DNA of 64,000 nucleotides from Xanthomonas theicola (GCF_014236795.1 NZ_CP049017.1:412001-476000), one strand, 5' to 3'; shown: positions 1 to 9,101, numbered from the stretch's first letter. A program made the numbers and translations. The notes: generated by a model from the sequence alone, not told the origin.

Positions 1-436
1 CGTGATGTCCGACGTTCCTTGTCTGCACCGTGCATGAGCAATGGTGGTGTGCGTCTGGCGGGCGATGGATGGCACGCCATGGGGCGGATATTAGGGACGA
101 TCCCGCTGTCAAGACCCATCGGTGCGAAATCATGGTGCGTTACGAGAAGTCGGCAGGGATGCGGCGGTCGATCTTAGTGGCCGCCGGTGTTGCGCGCGCC
201 GAGGGCGCCGTATCGAATTCGCTGCAGATCCGGGTTGGCGCCGTTGTCGCAGTTGTGCCAATCCCGGTGCGAATGCGTGCGATGGGTTGCCGGTCGGGGC
301 GCGCTGCCCGCACGCGCGTTGCGCGTCGGTCGCGCCGCCGCGTTCCACCTCAGCGCCCGCAGCACTGGGCAGGGCACTGCCGCCGTAGAATGGGCGGCAT
401 GCACGATGCCCGTTTCCGCCTGGGTGCCGGTCCGCG
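1..436. other. Gene-free left edge
   Basis: I see no convincing gene in this stretch. Open frames on both strands overlap each other and read as arginine/alanine-rich shadow translations with no recognisable domain. It should hold the promoter of the DMT transporter gene that starts at 437, but no clear -35/-10 pair stands out. It could also contain the decayed end of a gene left of the window. Confidence 0.4.
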
Positions 437-1372
437 ATGAACGCGCCCGGTCGCTCGACTCTGGCCCCGTTGGCGACGGCGCATGCCGACCTGGGCGGCG
501 TGTTGCTTGCCGCCGCGGGCGCGATCGCGTTCTCCGGCAAGGCGATCATCGTCAAGCTCGGCTACCGCTACGGCGTGGACGCGGTGACCCTGCTGGCGCT
601 GCGCATGCTGGTGGCGCTGCCATGCTTCGCGGCGATGGCGCTGTGGGCCGCGCGCCGCGCGCCACCGCTGCAGCGTGGCGACCGCTGGCGCATCGGCGCG
701 CTCGGCGTGCTCGGCTACTACCTGGCCAGCTACCTGGATTTCCTCGGCCTGGCCTATATCACCGCCACGCTGGAGCGGCTGATCCTGTATCTGACCCCGA
801 CCCTGGTGCTGTTGATCGGCGTGCTGGCGTTCCGGCGCCGGCCGCAGCGCCGCCAGCTGTGGGCGCTGGCGCTGAGCTATCTCGGCGTGCTGCTGGCCTT
901 CGGCCACGACCTGCAGGTCGGCGGCGCGCGCACCGCCTGGGGCAGCCTGCTGGTGTTCGGCAGCGCGCTGGCCTATGCGCTGTACCTGGTCGGCAGCGGC
1001 CAGATGGTGGCGCGGATCGGCGCGGTGCGGCTGACCGCCTACGCCAGCCTGATCGCCTGCGTGCTGTGCATCGCCCAGTTCCTGCTGCTGCGCCCGCTGC
1101 ATGCCCTGCGGCTGCCCACGCCGATGTATGCACTGTCGCTGCTCAACGGCACGCTGTGCACGGTGGTGCCGGTGCTGGCGACGATGCTGGCGGTGCGGCG
1201 GATCGGTTCGGGCCTGGCGTCGCAGATCGGCATGCTCGGCCCGGTCTCGACCATCGTGCTCAGCGTGCTGCTGCTGGGCGAGGCGATGGGGCCGTGGCAG
1301 ATCGCCGGCACGCTGCTGGTGCTGGGCGGGGTGCTGGTGGTGTCGCGGCCGGCGCCGGCCGCGCCGGCATGA
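437..1372 (+). CDS. DMT superfamily (EamA) transporter
   Basis: A 311-residue polytopic inner-membrane protein with about ten hydrophobic segments in two repeated halves (roughly residues 15-150 and 165-300), the usual build of an EamA drug/metabolite exporter. The second half shows the family-typical stretch around GSGLASQIGMLGPVSTIVLSVLLLGE, here noted only by its GPV and LLLGE elements. The substrate cannot be told from sequence; relatives export amino acids, nucleobases or metabolites. Its stop codon overlaps the start of the next gene by 4 bases (ATGA at 1369-1372), so the two are probably translated together. Confidence 0.85.
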   Translation: MNAPGRSTLAPLATAHADLGGVLLAAAGAIAFSGKAIIVKLGYRYGVDAVTLLALRMLVALPCFAAMALWAARRAPPLQRGDRWRIGALGVLGYYLASYLDFLGLAYITATLERLILYLTPTLVLLIGVLAFRRRPQRRQLWALALSYLGVLLAFGHDLQVGGARTAWGSLLVFGSALAYALYLVGSGQMVARIGAVRLTAYASLIACVLCIAQFLLLRPLHALRLPTPMYALSLLNGTLCTVVPVLATMLAVRRIGSGLASQIGMLGPVSTIVLSVLLLGEAMGPWQIAGTLLVLGGVLVVSRPAPAAPA

Positions 1373-1731
1373 GCGGGCGCGGTCCCGCGGCGGCCGAGAC
1401 CTCGGCGGCGGCCCAGGCACGCATCCTGGCGACGATCCGGGCGATCCCGCGCGGCCAGGTGCGCGGCTATGGCGAAGTCGCGCACCTGGCCGGGTTGCCC
1501 GGCCGCGCGCGCCTGGTCGCGCGCGTGCTCGGCGGCAATGCCGATGCGACGCTGCCCTGGCACAGGGTGCTGCGCAGCGACGGGCGCATCGCCTTCCCTG
1601 AGGGCTCGTGCGGTTTCCGCGAGCAGTGCCAGCGGTTGCGCACCGAAGGCGTGGTGGTGCAGGGCGGACGGGTGAAGCGGGCCCCAACGCCGGCGCGCGA
1701 CCTCGATGCGGCGTTATGGGGGCCGCAGTAG
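1369..1731 (+). CDS. Alkyltransferase-like protein (MGMT family, Cys replaced by Trp)
   Basis: A 120-residue protein made only of the DNA-binding domain of the O6-alkylguanine-DNA alkyltransferase family. It has the helix-turn-helix region with IPRGQVRGYGEVA and GLPGRARLVARVLGGN. At the active-site motif the usual PCHRV reads PWHRVL, so the alkyl-accepting cysteine is a tryptophan. This is the mark of ATL proteins such as E. coli YbaZ, which bind O6-alkylguanine and hand the lesion to nucleotide excision repair instead of repairing it. The start is the ATG at 1369 overlapping the upstream stop; length fits the ATL family. Confidence 0.88.
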   Translation: MSGRGPAAAETSAAAQARILATIRAIPRGQVRGYGEVAHLAGLPGRARLVARVLGGNADATLPWHRVLRSDGRIAFPEGSCGFREQCQRLRTEGVVVQGGRVKRAPTPARDLDAALWGPQ

Positions 1732-1771
1732 CGAACGGCTATGATGGCCGACAGTTGCCACGGACACGACC

Positions 1772-2428
1772 ATGTTTCCCAGACTTCCGCCCGTCACCCA
1801 AGCCCTGCTGATCGGCAATGTGGTGTTGTTCCTGCTGCAGATGCTGCTGGGCGAGGCTACGTTCGCGCCATTCATGCTGTGGCCGATCGGCCAGTTCGAC
1901 GCGTTTTCGCCCGGGCAGAACTTCCAGATCTGGCAACTGCTGACCTACGGTTTCCTGCACGGCGGCTTCTCGCACCTGCTGTTCAACATGCTGGCGCTGT
2001 ACATGTTCGGCGGCCCGCTGGAGCAGACCTGGGGCAACAAGCGCTTTTTGACCTATTACCTGGTCTGCGTGGCCGGTGCCGGCCTGTGCCAGTTGCTGGT
2101 GGGCTGGTGGACGGTGAGCAACGGCGGCGAGCCGTATCCGACCGTGGGCGCCTCCGGCGGCATCTTCGGCCTGCTGCTGGCGTTCGGCCTGCTGTTCCCG
2201 AACCAACGGGTGATGCTGCTGTTCCCGCCGATCCCGATGAAGGCGCGGACCTTCGTCATCGTATTCGGCGCGCTGGAACTGGTGATGGGTTTCACCGGCT
2301 GGCAGCCGGGCGTGGCGCACTTCGCGCACCTGGGCGGCATGCTGTTCGGCTGGCTGCTGATCCGCTACTGGCGCGGGCAGCCGCCGTTCGGCAAGCGCAA
2401 GCCGCCGCGGCCACGCATCGTGCGCTGA
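1772..2428 (+). CDS. Rhomboid family intramembrane serine protease
   Basis: A 218-residue membrane protein with six predicted transmembrane segments. It carries the rhomboid signature HGGFSHLLFNM (His63, His68, Asn72), the catalytic serine in GASGG (Ser128) and the catalytic histidine in AHLGG (His186). Rhomboids cleave transmembrane substrates inside the lipid bilayer; the substrate here is unknown. The C-terminal tail is short and basic and cytoplasmic by the positive-inside rule. It stands alone on the plus strand after a 40-base gap from the ATL gene. Confidence 0.92.
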   Translation: MFPRLPPVTQALLIGNVVLFLLQMLLGEATFAPFMLWPIGQFDAFSPGQNFQIWQLLTYGFLHGGFSHLLFNMLALYMFGGPLEQTWGNKRFLTYYLVCVAGAGLCQLLVGWWTVSNGGEPYPTVGASGGIFGLLLAFGLLFPNQRVMLLFPPIPMKARTFVIVFGALELVMGFTGWQPGVAHFAHLGGMLFGWLLIRYWRGQPPFGKRKPPRPRIVR

Positions 2429-2485
2429 GCGTTCGGGCAGGGCGCTCGCAACCGGCTTCGTCCGTGCTATCGCCAGCAGTTGGCC

Positions 2486-3055
2486 TCAGCGCGGGCGTAC
2501 CAGCCGATACTGCCGACGATCGCCGTAGACAGCGCCGTTGGACTCGACGTTGGCGCACAAGCGGTCCTTGCACAAGGTCATGTCGGCCTGGTTGTAGGCG
2601 CGCAGCAATTGCGCACGCAATTGGTTGTCGCGGATGTCCTGTCGATACTGCACGAGCAGCCAGCCACCTCCGGCGAGCAACAGCAGCAGGCTGCCCAGTA
2701 CGATGGCGGCGGTCTTCCACAGCAGGCTGCGCTGCAGCCGTTCGATGCGCTTGAGCTGCGCCGATAATGCGTGGGCGCCTTCGCCGATCGAACGGCCGGC
2801 TTGCTGCAATCGCTTCTCGAACCCTGCGACCGGTTGGTCGATACCGGTTTGCACCTGGCGGATCAGCGTGTCGGGAACGCGCTGCAAGGTCTCCTGCGCC
2901 GAACGCGCGAGGACGCCCGGCAACGCTTGCGCAACCTGTTCGAGCTGTTGTGCGAGTTGCCGCTGTTGCCGCTCGAGCTCGGCGCAGCGGCGCTCGAACT
3001 GCTCCATCAGCGCGGCGGCCTTGCTCGCCAGCGACAGGGCATCGGGTGGGGTCAT
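2486..3055 (-). CDS. Coiled-coil membrane protein of the lipase module (copy 1, intact)
   Basis: A 189-residue protein of unknown function. Residues about 10-60 are a strongly heptad-like coiled coil rich in Glu, Arg and Gln (MEQFERRCAELERQQRQLA), followed by a second helical stretch. A single hydrophobic segment lies near residues 115-135 (IVLGSLLLLLAGGGWLL), and a C-terminal ~50-residue domain has two cysteines (LCKDRLCAN). The start ATG has an AGGA box a few bases upstream. It is the third gene of the lipoprotein-lipase-coiled-coil series on the minus strand, 29 bases after the lipase stop. A close paralogue with a frameshifted end lies at 33959. It might be an accessory or adaptor for the lipase; I do not recognise the family. 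Confidence 0.7.
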   Translation of the reverse strand: MTPPDALSLASKAAALMEQFERRCAELERQQRQLAQQLEQVAQALPGVLARSAQETLQRVPDTLIRQVQTGIDQPVAGFEKRLQQAGRSIGEGAHALSAQLKRIERLQRSLLWKTAAIVLGSLLLLLAGGGWLLVQYRQDIRDNQLRAQLLRAYNQADMTLCKDRLCANVESNGAVYGDRRQYRLVRPR

Positions 3056-3084
3056 CGTGCTTCCTGCGTCTGCTGTGTCGACGA

Positions 3085-4398
3085 TTACAGGCTGCGTGCG
3101 CCCATGCGCATCGTTTCCTGCTGCTGCATCTCCATCTGTTGCCGTTGTGCCTGCATCGCTTGCTGCGCCGCCTGCTGTTCCTGCTGGTTCACCGTCTCGA
3201 TGGCCTCGTTGCGCAATGCGCGGCCGGGTTCGGCGTTCGCCAATTCCTGGGTCATCTGCCGGAACAGGTCGCGGTCGCCGTTCTGCGAGGCGGCCAGCAT
3301 GCGGTCGAGGAAGGCGCCGGGGTCATTCTGCAGCGCGGCATGCGTGGAGTTCTCGCGCACCTGCGTGCCGCTGTCGCTGCCGGGCACTCTCAACGGCGCC
3401 TGCCAGCCATGCGGGGCATGGTCGCGTTCGCGGCGCTCGTGCAGTTGCCGCATCTGCTCGGACCAACCGGGCGCGTCCATTGCGCGGCGGCCGGCGCCCG
3501 GCGCTTCTGGGCCACGCAGTGTGTCGATGCCGTCGACGACCAGGCCCCGCCAGCCGCGTGCCCCGAGGGTCAGCCCGCTGCGCATGGTCTCCACGTCGTT
3601 GCGGTACTTGTCGATCATCGGCGCGTACTGCTGCGCAAGCTGCCGCGCGGCTGGATCTTCAAGCACCGAGCGGTCCGGTTGGCCATCGCCATCGACAGGC
3701 AGGAAGTTGTGCATCCGGTGCGAGTCCATCACCAGGCCTTTGGCGGCGCTCAGCGGGTTGCGCGCGTCCAGGGAGTCGTGGGTGTTTTCATAACCCGATT
3801 TGCTCAGCCTGGCGATCTCCTGCGGGGTCGCATAGACCCGCACCTGGCCGTAGTGCTTGCTGGCGGCGCTGACCGGATCGCCGGCCATCACGTGGTTGAC
3901 GACGTCGTGGCCGCCCTCTGGAATGCGCCGGTCCAGGCTGACCGCGCCGTAGGCATTGAAGGTCTGGCCCTTCAGGCCGAAATGGTGCGCGGCGACCTGG
4001 GTCAGGTCGCCGCCGAGGGAGTGGCCGGCGACGGTGACGTCGGGTTTGTATCCGGAGCGTTTAGCTTCCCGTTCTGCCATCTCAATGGCATGCCGGGTCA
4101 GCTCTATGGCATCGATTGCCTGCGCGTTATGGCGGGTGGCGACCATACCGCCATCGGCGTAGATACCGTCGCGCATTGGCTGGCGATCGAATTCGGTGCC
4201 GCGGTGGACCACAATGAATTCTTGCGTATCCATCCTCCGGTAGATGATGCCTTGGTAGCCGGATGGGCGATCCATATATTCGATGCGTTGGTAAGGTGCA
4301 TTGCCAATATTGACAGCGGGACTGTTTAGTCCGGTTTTGTCGGGTTTGAAGTATCCATCATTAACGAGGTCGGCATATTGTTGTGAAGTTAGGCTCAT
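3085..4398 (-). CDS. Class 3 lipase, predicted antibacterial effector (copy 1, intact)
   Basis: A 437-residue alpha/beta hydrolase. The N-terminal ~290 residues are a class 3 lipase fold: HRGTE near residue 65, nucleophile elbow GHSLGG with Ser127, probable Asp174 in AGDPV, and probable His227 in MDSH. There is no signal peptide. The last ~80 residues are very rich in Gln and Ala (many QQ pairs). This recalls the Gln-rich C-terminal secretion region of Xanthomonas T4SS effectors (XVIPCD), though I cannot identify the canonical XVIPCD motifs. The start overlaps the stop of the lipoprotein gene by 4 bases. A second, complete homologue at 32635 sits by virB5/virB6. I infer a phospholipase effector with the lipoprotein as its immunity partner. 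Confidence 0.75.
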   Translation of the reverse strand: MSLTSQQYADLVNDGYFKPDKTGLNSPAVNIGNAPYQRIEYMDRPSGYQGIIYRRMDTQEFIVVHRGTEFDRQPMRDGIYADGGMVATRHNAQAIDAIELTRHAIEMAEREAKRSGYKPDVTVAGHSLGGDLTQVAAHHFGLKGQTFNAYGAVSLDRRIPEGGHDVVNHVMAGDPVSAASKHYGQVRVYATPQEIARLSKSGYENTHDSLDARNPLSAAKGLVMDSHRMHNFLPVDGDGQPDRSVLEDPAARQLAQQYAPMIDKYRNDVETMRSGLTLGARGWRGLVVDGIDTLRGPEAPGAGRRAMDAPGWSEQMRQLHERRERDHAPHGWQAPLRVPGSDSGTQVRENSTHAALQNDPGAFLDRMLAASQNGDRDLFRQMTQELANAEPGRALRNEAIETVNQQEQQAAQQAMQAQRQQMEMQQQETMRMGARSL

Positions 4399-5051
4399 GG
4401 CGCTTCCTTCTTGGAAGATAAACTGATTTTGAAAAGCTGATTGCGTAGTTCTTCTTTGAATTTACTTGGATCCGTGTTACCAAGATCAGGAAAATTCTCC
4501 ATCTCGTCGCGAGGATAACCTCCATCCCAAAAGAAAGTGGTTTTTGTCATTGAGCCAAGAACTTCTTTTTTGTCCAGACTTGGTGAAAAGTTTGTTTCTT
4601 CCTTTTTCCCAGTTGCCTTTAGTGAAAGGCCGACGCCCATTAGCTCCCATTGACAAATACCCTTTTCATAGTAGTCGGCATCGACCATGCCATCTGCATA
4701 GATTGTGGCAACATAGGTTGTCGCATCCATCTTCTGGAGGACGGCAGGAATACTATCTTCTTTCTGCTTTGGCCAGACACCCGCGATCGGCTCAACGGGC
4801 GTGCATTGCTGATGATTGGTCATCTGATAGAACGCTGCCGCTTCCACATGTCCAAATGGCCCCGGCGCGTCCTCGATGGTCATTGTGATCCGGTACGCCT
4901 GCGTGGGGTGCGGGTTCTTCCGATAGATCGGGTCGCCATCGGCATCGACGTCCTGGCCATTCTTGGAGTGCATGTGGTTCCCGGTGCCGCCGCAGGCGCA
5001 CAGTGAGAGGGCGAGTAGGATCAGAAACGAGGCGGTCCGAAGCGGTTGCAT
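4395..5051 (-). CDS. Lipoprotein, predicted immunity protein for lipase copy 1
   Basis: A 218-residue lipoprotein with an N-terminal hydrophobic segment ending in the lipobox LCAC (lipidated Cys20), so it should face the periplasm. The mature part is conserved among the three copies in this window: DGDPxYRKxPxPTQAYRITMTIEDAPGPF, a TNHxxCTP element, IYADGMVDADYY, and a C-terminal aromatic stretch near FFWDGGYP. Base composition is clearly more AT-rich than the flanking core genes, suggesting transfer. It overlaps the lipase start by 4 bases. Pairing of a periplasmic lipoprotein with a secreted lipase is typical of effector/immunity pairs; the role is inferred. Confidence 0.72.
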   Translation of the reverse strand: MQPLRTASFLILLALSLCACGGTGNHMHSKNGQDVDADGDPIYRKNPHPTQAYRITMTIEDAPGPFGHVEAAAFYQMTNHQQCTPVEPIAGVWPKQKEDSIPAVLQKMDATTYVATIYADGMVDADYYEKGICQWELMGVGLSLKATGKKEETNFSPSLDKKEVLGSMTKTTFFWDGGYPRDEMENFPDLGNTDPSKFKEELRNQLFKISLSSKKEAP

Positions 5052-5269
5052 GACACTCCCTGGTCTAGATGCTCTCCAAAGACGAGAACTTCAGTGCATC
5101 GTTTACGAGTTGGATGGACCCAGCTTGCGTGCCGCCCGGAACGGAGTGGTTGAGTTCAGGGATTCCAAACCTACTCCTCCTTTGCCACACGGGCAAGTCC
5201 AGGACCGGTCACTGCGCGATTCGTCTACCACATGCCGCGCGAGGAACGAAACATTGCCCCGGCTGGGTT

Positions 5270-5944
5270 TCATCGCCAAGCCTCCAGCGGTACCGGGCGG
5301 GTTGCGCGCGTCCACTCCGCTTGCGGTTGTCGTACCCGGCCTGCTACAGCGTGGCGATCTCCTGCGGAGTCGCATAGACCCGCACCTGGCCGTAGTGCTT
5401 GCTGGCGGCGCTGACCGGATCGCCGGCCATCACGTGGTTGACGACGTCGTGGCCGCCCTCTGGAATGCGCCGGTCCAGGCTGACCGCGCCGTAGGCATTG
5501 AAGGTCTCGCCTTTCAGGCCGAAATGGTGCGCGGCGACCTGGGTCAGGTCGCCGCCGAGGGAGTGGCCGGCGACGGTGACGTCGGGGGGTGGGCTGGCCG
5601 GTCTTGATGTGCTGCTGCTTTGCGTACTCCAGCGCGTGTTGGGTGAACGCAATGGCGTCCGCGGCCTGTGCATTGTGGCGAGTCGCGACCATGCCGCCAT
5701 CGGCGTACACGCCGTCGCGCAGCGGCTGGCGATCGAACTCGGTGCCGCGGTGGATGACGATGAGTTCTCGGGTATCCACGCGCTGGTAGAGGATGCCTTG
5801 GTAGCCGGAAGGGCGGTTCACGTATTCGAGGCGCTTGTAGGAGGCTCCGCCGATGTCAACCGGTTTACTGTCTTCTCCTGTGTCGCGCGGTTTTTTATAT
5901 GCATCGTTCGTAAGTACTGCGTATTGCTGGCTGGTCAGGCTCAT
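5270..5944 (-). pseudogene. Class 3 lipase, copy 2, frameshifted and truncated
   Basis: The first ~115 codons match the other two lipases closely, including HRGTE. At a run of six G on the plus strand (5584-5589) the frame shifts; the rest, including GHSLGG and AGDPV, continues in the other frame (5344-5700). That frame then meets a TAG at 5344-5346, where the intact copies have a glutamine codon. Beyond it only scattered similarity (AGYDN, DARNP) persists and the C-terminal half with the Gln-rich tail is gone. The protein cannot be made as an active full-length lipase. Its start overlaps the lipoprotein gene by 4 bases, as in the intact copies. Confidence 0.8.
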
Positions 5945-6597
5945 GGATTCACCTTTTCAGTTTTCAATGTTATTTGAAATAAGTTGCTCCGATTTTGCTC
6001 GGCATACTTGTTCAAGTCATCTTCACCTGTATCAGGATAATTTCCCACGTCGCTTCTGGGGTATCCGCCCTTCCAAAAATAAGTGGTTTTAAGTGTGGAG
6101 CTATAAATTTCTTTTTTGAATAGCGATGGTTGAAATCTCGTCTCTTCATGCTTGCCGGTGGCCCTCAGTGTAATTCCAGCCCCGTTTAGCTCAAACAGGC
6201 AGATGCCCTTGCCATAGTAGTCTGCATCCACCATGCCATCAGCATAAATCGTTGCTACATAAGTGACCTCGTTGATCTTTTGGAAATGGATCGGGATGCC
6301 GCCTTCGCTTGATTTGCTCCATACGCCCGCAATGGGTTCGATGGGAGTGCAGTCTCTGTGGTTCGTCATTTCATAGAACGCGGTGCCCGATATATGCCCA
6401 AACGGCCCCGGCGCGTCCTCGATGGTCATCGTGATCCGGTACGCCTGGGTGGGATGCGGGCTCTTCCGGTAGACCGGATCGCCATCTTTCGTGAGTTGCT
6501 GCGAATTCTTGGAATGCATGTCGTTCCCGGTGCCGCCGCAGGCGCACAGTGCGATGGCGAAGAAAATCGGAAGCGACGCGGCGCGAATGTGGTTCAT
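5941..6597 (-). CDS. Lipoprotein, predicted immunity protein, copy 2
   Basis: A 218-residue lipoprotein with lipobox LCAC near residue 20 and the same conserved mature regions as its neighbour at 4395 (DGDPVYRK, QAYRITMTIEDAPGPFGH, IYADGMVDADYYGKG, YFWKGGYP). It is the first gene of the minus-strand block, and its partner lipase is broken, so it is an orphan unless it protects against the same toxin from siblings. Keeping an intact immunity gene after loss of the toxin is common in interbacterial toxin loci. The coding region is AT-rich compared with its surroundings. Confidence 0.7.
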   Translation of the reverse strand: MNHIRAASLPIFFAIALCACGGTGNDMHSKNSQQLTKDGDPVYRKSPHPTQAYRITMTIEDAPGPFGHISGTAFYEMTNHRDCTPIEPIAGVWSKSSEGGIPIHFQKINEVTYVATIYADGMVDADYYGKGICLFELNGAGITLRATGKHEETRFQPSLFKKEIYSSTLKTTYFWKGGYPRSDVGNYPDTGEDDLNKYAEQNRSNLFQITLKTEKVNP

Positions 6598-6788
6598 GGC
6601 GCTCCCTGGCCGGCGCTATGCCTGTCGGCGGGAATCGTATACCGGTTTTTCGGAAGTCCACAATCAAGGGTTGTCGCAGGGCGGACCGTCGCCTGATGGT
6701 GGGCGAGGCGATGCCCATGGGGATCTTGACGCTTCAGAACCGTGCTTGCGGTCGTTGCGGTATGTCGCGGATCGCTGGCGCCACACGC

Positions 6789-6817
6789 GACGACGGCGCG
6801 GTTGCCCGCGCCGTCGT
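6789..6817. other. GC-rich inverted repeat downstream of the M13-like gene
   Basis: A stem of eleven pairs (CGACGGCGCGG / CCGCGCCGTCG) with a four-base loop lies between the divergent-facing ends of the lipoprotein promoter region and the M13-like gene that ends at 6868. There is no clear T-run on either strand, so it may be a weak terminator or an mRNA 3'-end stabiliser. Confidence 0.4.
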
Positions 6818-6867
6818 GCATGCACTCTCTAATCTACCTCCACTCTCTACTCTATAAGCAGCCGCCA

Positions 6868-8877
6868 TCACGGCCAGACGCGGATCTGCTCGGCGTCGCT
6901 GCGCACCATCGGCTGGCCAGCCTTGCAGGTGAAGGTGGCGGCGAAGGCGGGCAGGTTGGCCAGCGGGCCGTTGGCGCGCCAGCGGCCCGGCGCGTGCACG
7001 TCGGCGGTGACGCGCTGCACCGCTTCGTTGGGCGACAGCTGCTGGGCCCACAGGCTGGCCCAGGCCTTGTAGAACGCCTGCTTGCCAGCATCGGCGGCGG
7101 CCGGCTGGGCCGCGGCGTAGGCCTGCCAGGCCAGTTCGACGCTGCCGATGTCGGTCAGGTCCTCTTCCTGGGTCAACTGGCCGTTGACCTTGGCGCCTTT
7201 GACGCCGGGGAAGTCGTAGGCGCCGTACTGCGCCGCGGCGCGCGCGCTCAATGCAGTCCACGCGCTCTTGTCTTCCGGGGTCCACCAGCCGCGCAGTTCG
7301 CCCTTGGCGTCGACCAGGCTGCCCTTGCTGTCGATCGCACCGGTCAGTTCGTGCGCGACCAGCGCGCCGTAGCCGCCGTACAGTGCGGCGGCATCGCCGC
7401 CGGCGACGAACACCGGCGGCTGCAGCACCGCGGCGGTGACGATCAGGCGGTTCTGGGCGATGTCGTAGGTCAGCGCCGGTTGCTGTGGCAGCACGTCCCA
7501 GCGGCGGTCGGCGTTGCCCTTGCCGATGCGCTTCATCTCTTCGCGGTGGCGCCAGGTGGAGGCGATCAGCATGTTGCCGCCGAAGCTGCCGCGGCCCATC
7601 GGTTGCACGCTGTAGTCCAGGTCGCGGCGCGGCGCACCGACTTCGATCTTCAGCGCGGCCAGCTTGGCCTGCGCCTCGGCGCGCGCCTGCTCGCTCAGCC
7701 AGGTGTTGCGCTTGAGCGCGGCGATCTGGGTGTCGCGCAGCTGGCCGGCGACGGTTTCGGCCTGACGGCGGGTGTCGGCGCCGAGGTAGCGGTCGACGTA
7801 TTCGCGGCCCAGCATCGGGCCGGCGGCGACGTTGATCGCGTCCAGCACCTGCGCCCAGCGCGGCGCGGGCAGGGTCTGGCCTTCCAGCACGCGGCCGCGG
7901 AACGCGAAGCTGGCGTCGCGGAAGCTCTTGGATAGGTACGGCGCCATCGCGTCGCCGACGCGCCAGCGCAGGTAGGCCTTCCACTGCCCGGGTTTGATGC
8001 TGGCGATCATGCCGTCGAGCTGCTTGAACATCTCCGGGTCGGCCAGCGACACCAGGTCGTCGTTGACGCCCTGCGCCTTCAGGAACGCATCCAACTGCAG
8101 GTTGCGGTACTGCTTGTTCAGATCCTTGGTGGAGATCGGCGCATAGTTGTTGAACGGGTTGTTGATGCCGGCCAGCGACTTGGCGCTGCGCGCCAGCGCG
8201 GTCTCGATCTGCAGCACCGACTGGGCGTCGGCCTCGAGGCTGGACGCCGGGCTGCCGGTCAGGGTCAGGATCTGCTTGACGTAGGCGCGGTAGCGGCCCA
8301 TCAGCGCCACGGTGTCGGCGTCGGTGCGGGTGTAGAAGGCCGGGTCGGGCAGGCCCATGCCGCCTTGCATGAAGTAGCCGATGTGCCGGTCCAGGGCCTT
8401 GAGGTCGACGTCGGCGCCGAAGTTGAACGCCACCGGGATGCCGATCTGGTGCAGCGCGGCGATCGAGGCGGGCACGTCCTTGGCCTTCTTGATCGCGTCG
8501 ATGCGGCCGAGCAGCGGCGCGATCGGATTGGAACCATCCTTCTCCACCGCCGCTTCGTCCAGGCCGCTGGCCCAGAAGTCGCCCAGTGCCTTCTGCACCG
8601 CGTTCTGCGGCGCCTGCATCGACGCGTCGAGCAGGTCGCGCTGCTGTTGCTGCGCGCGCACCGACAACTGGCTCAGGGCGGTGACCGCGCCGGTCTGCGG
8701 CAGCGGATTGCTCTTCAGCCAATCGGCATTGGCGTAATCGTAGAAATCGGTGCAGGCGGCGCTGACCACGGGCGCCTTGGTCGCGGTGCGCTTCTTCTTG
8801 GGCGCCGCATCGGCGGTGGAGGCGAGGGCGATCAGGCCGAGGGCGACAGCGAGGGCAAGCGGACGGGCATTGGGCAT
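6868..8877 (-). CDS. M13 (neprilysin) family protein with a degenerate zinc site
   Basis: A 669-residue secreted protein with a signal peptide (LALAVALGLIALASTADA) and the M13 layout: N-terminal CTDFYDYANADW, a long helical domain, and the C-terminal catalytic region ending in a CK.G.PMV tail. The zinc motif HExxH reads HELTG: His509 and Glu510 are kept but the second histidine is Gly513. The downstream glutamate ligand region (EEDLTDIGS, where active members have GENIADLGG) is also altered, though a Glu remains. It is probably a weak or inactive peptidase. A complete paralogue lies directly upstream, suggesting duplication followed by loss of catalysis. Periplasmic or cell-surface location is expected. 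Confidence 0.88.
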   Translation of the reverse strand: MPNARPLALAVALGLIALASTADAAPKKKRTATKAPVVSAACTDFYDYANADWLKSNPLPQTGAVTALSQLSVRAQQQQRDLLDASMQAPQNAVQKALGDFWASGLDEAAVEKDGSNPIAPLLGRIDAIKKAKDVPASIAALHQIGIPVAFNFGADVDLKALDRHIGYFMQGGMGLPDPAFYTRTDADTVALMGRYRAYVKQILTLTGSPASSLEADAQSVLQIETALARSAKSLAGINNPFNNYAPISTKDLNKQYRNLQLDAFLKAQGVNDDLVSLADPEMFKQLDGMIASIKPGQWKAYLRWRVGDAMAPYLSKSFRDASFAFRGRVLEGQTLPAPRWAQVLDAINVAAGPMLGREYVDRYLGADTRRQAETVAGQLRDTQIAALKRNTWLSEQARAEAQAKLAALKIEVGAPRRDLDYSVQPMGRGSFGGNMLIASTWRHREEMKRIGKGNADRRWDVLPQQPALTYDIAQNRLIVTAAVLQPPVFVAGGDAAALYGGYGALVAHELTGAIDSKGSLVDAKGELRGWWTPEDKSAWTALSARAAAQYGAYDFPGVKGAKVNGQLTQEEDLTDIGSVELAWQAYAAAQPAAADAGKQAFYKAWASLWAQQLSPNEAVQRVTADVHAPGRWRANGPLANLPAFAATFTCKAGQPMVRSDAEQIRVWP

Positions 8878-9101
8878 CGGGAGCGAATCCGGTCAGGATT
8901 GAAGTCGGCGGAGTTTAACAAGCCGTGGCCCGCAGCTGTGTCCATGCCGATGCGTCGCGCTCGCTAACCGGTTCAGACGGATGCGCATGCGCGCGCCTGG
9001 CTGTCGCGCGGCATCGTCGCGGTGCCGTTCCGGCCGGCGTCCGCCGCCGCGGCGATCGCCGCTCCCGGGAGACGCTGCGTCCGGCGCGCATGCGCAGCGC
9101 G

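Noticed and set aside
350..1687. Long minus-strand open frame over the exporter and ATL genes, and similar long antisense frames elsewhere (for example 8365-13091 on the plus strand over the M13 genes)
   Set aside because: These are shadows in high-GC DNA; the protein sequences are low-complexity and the opposite strand holds clear families.
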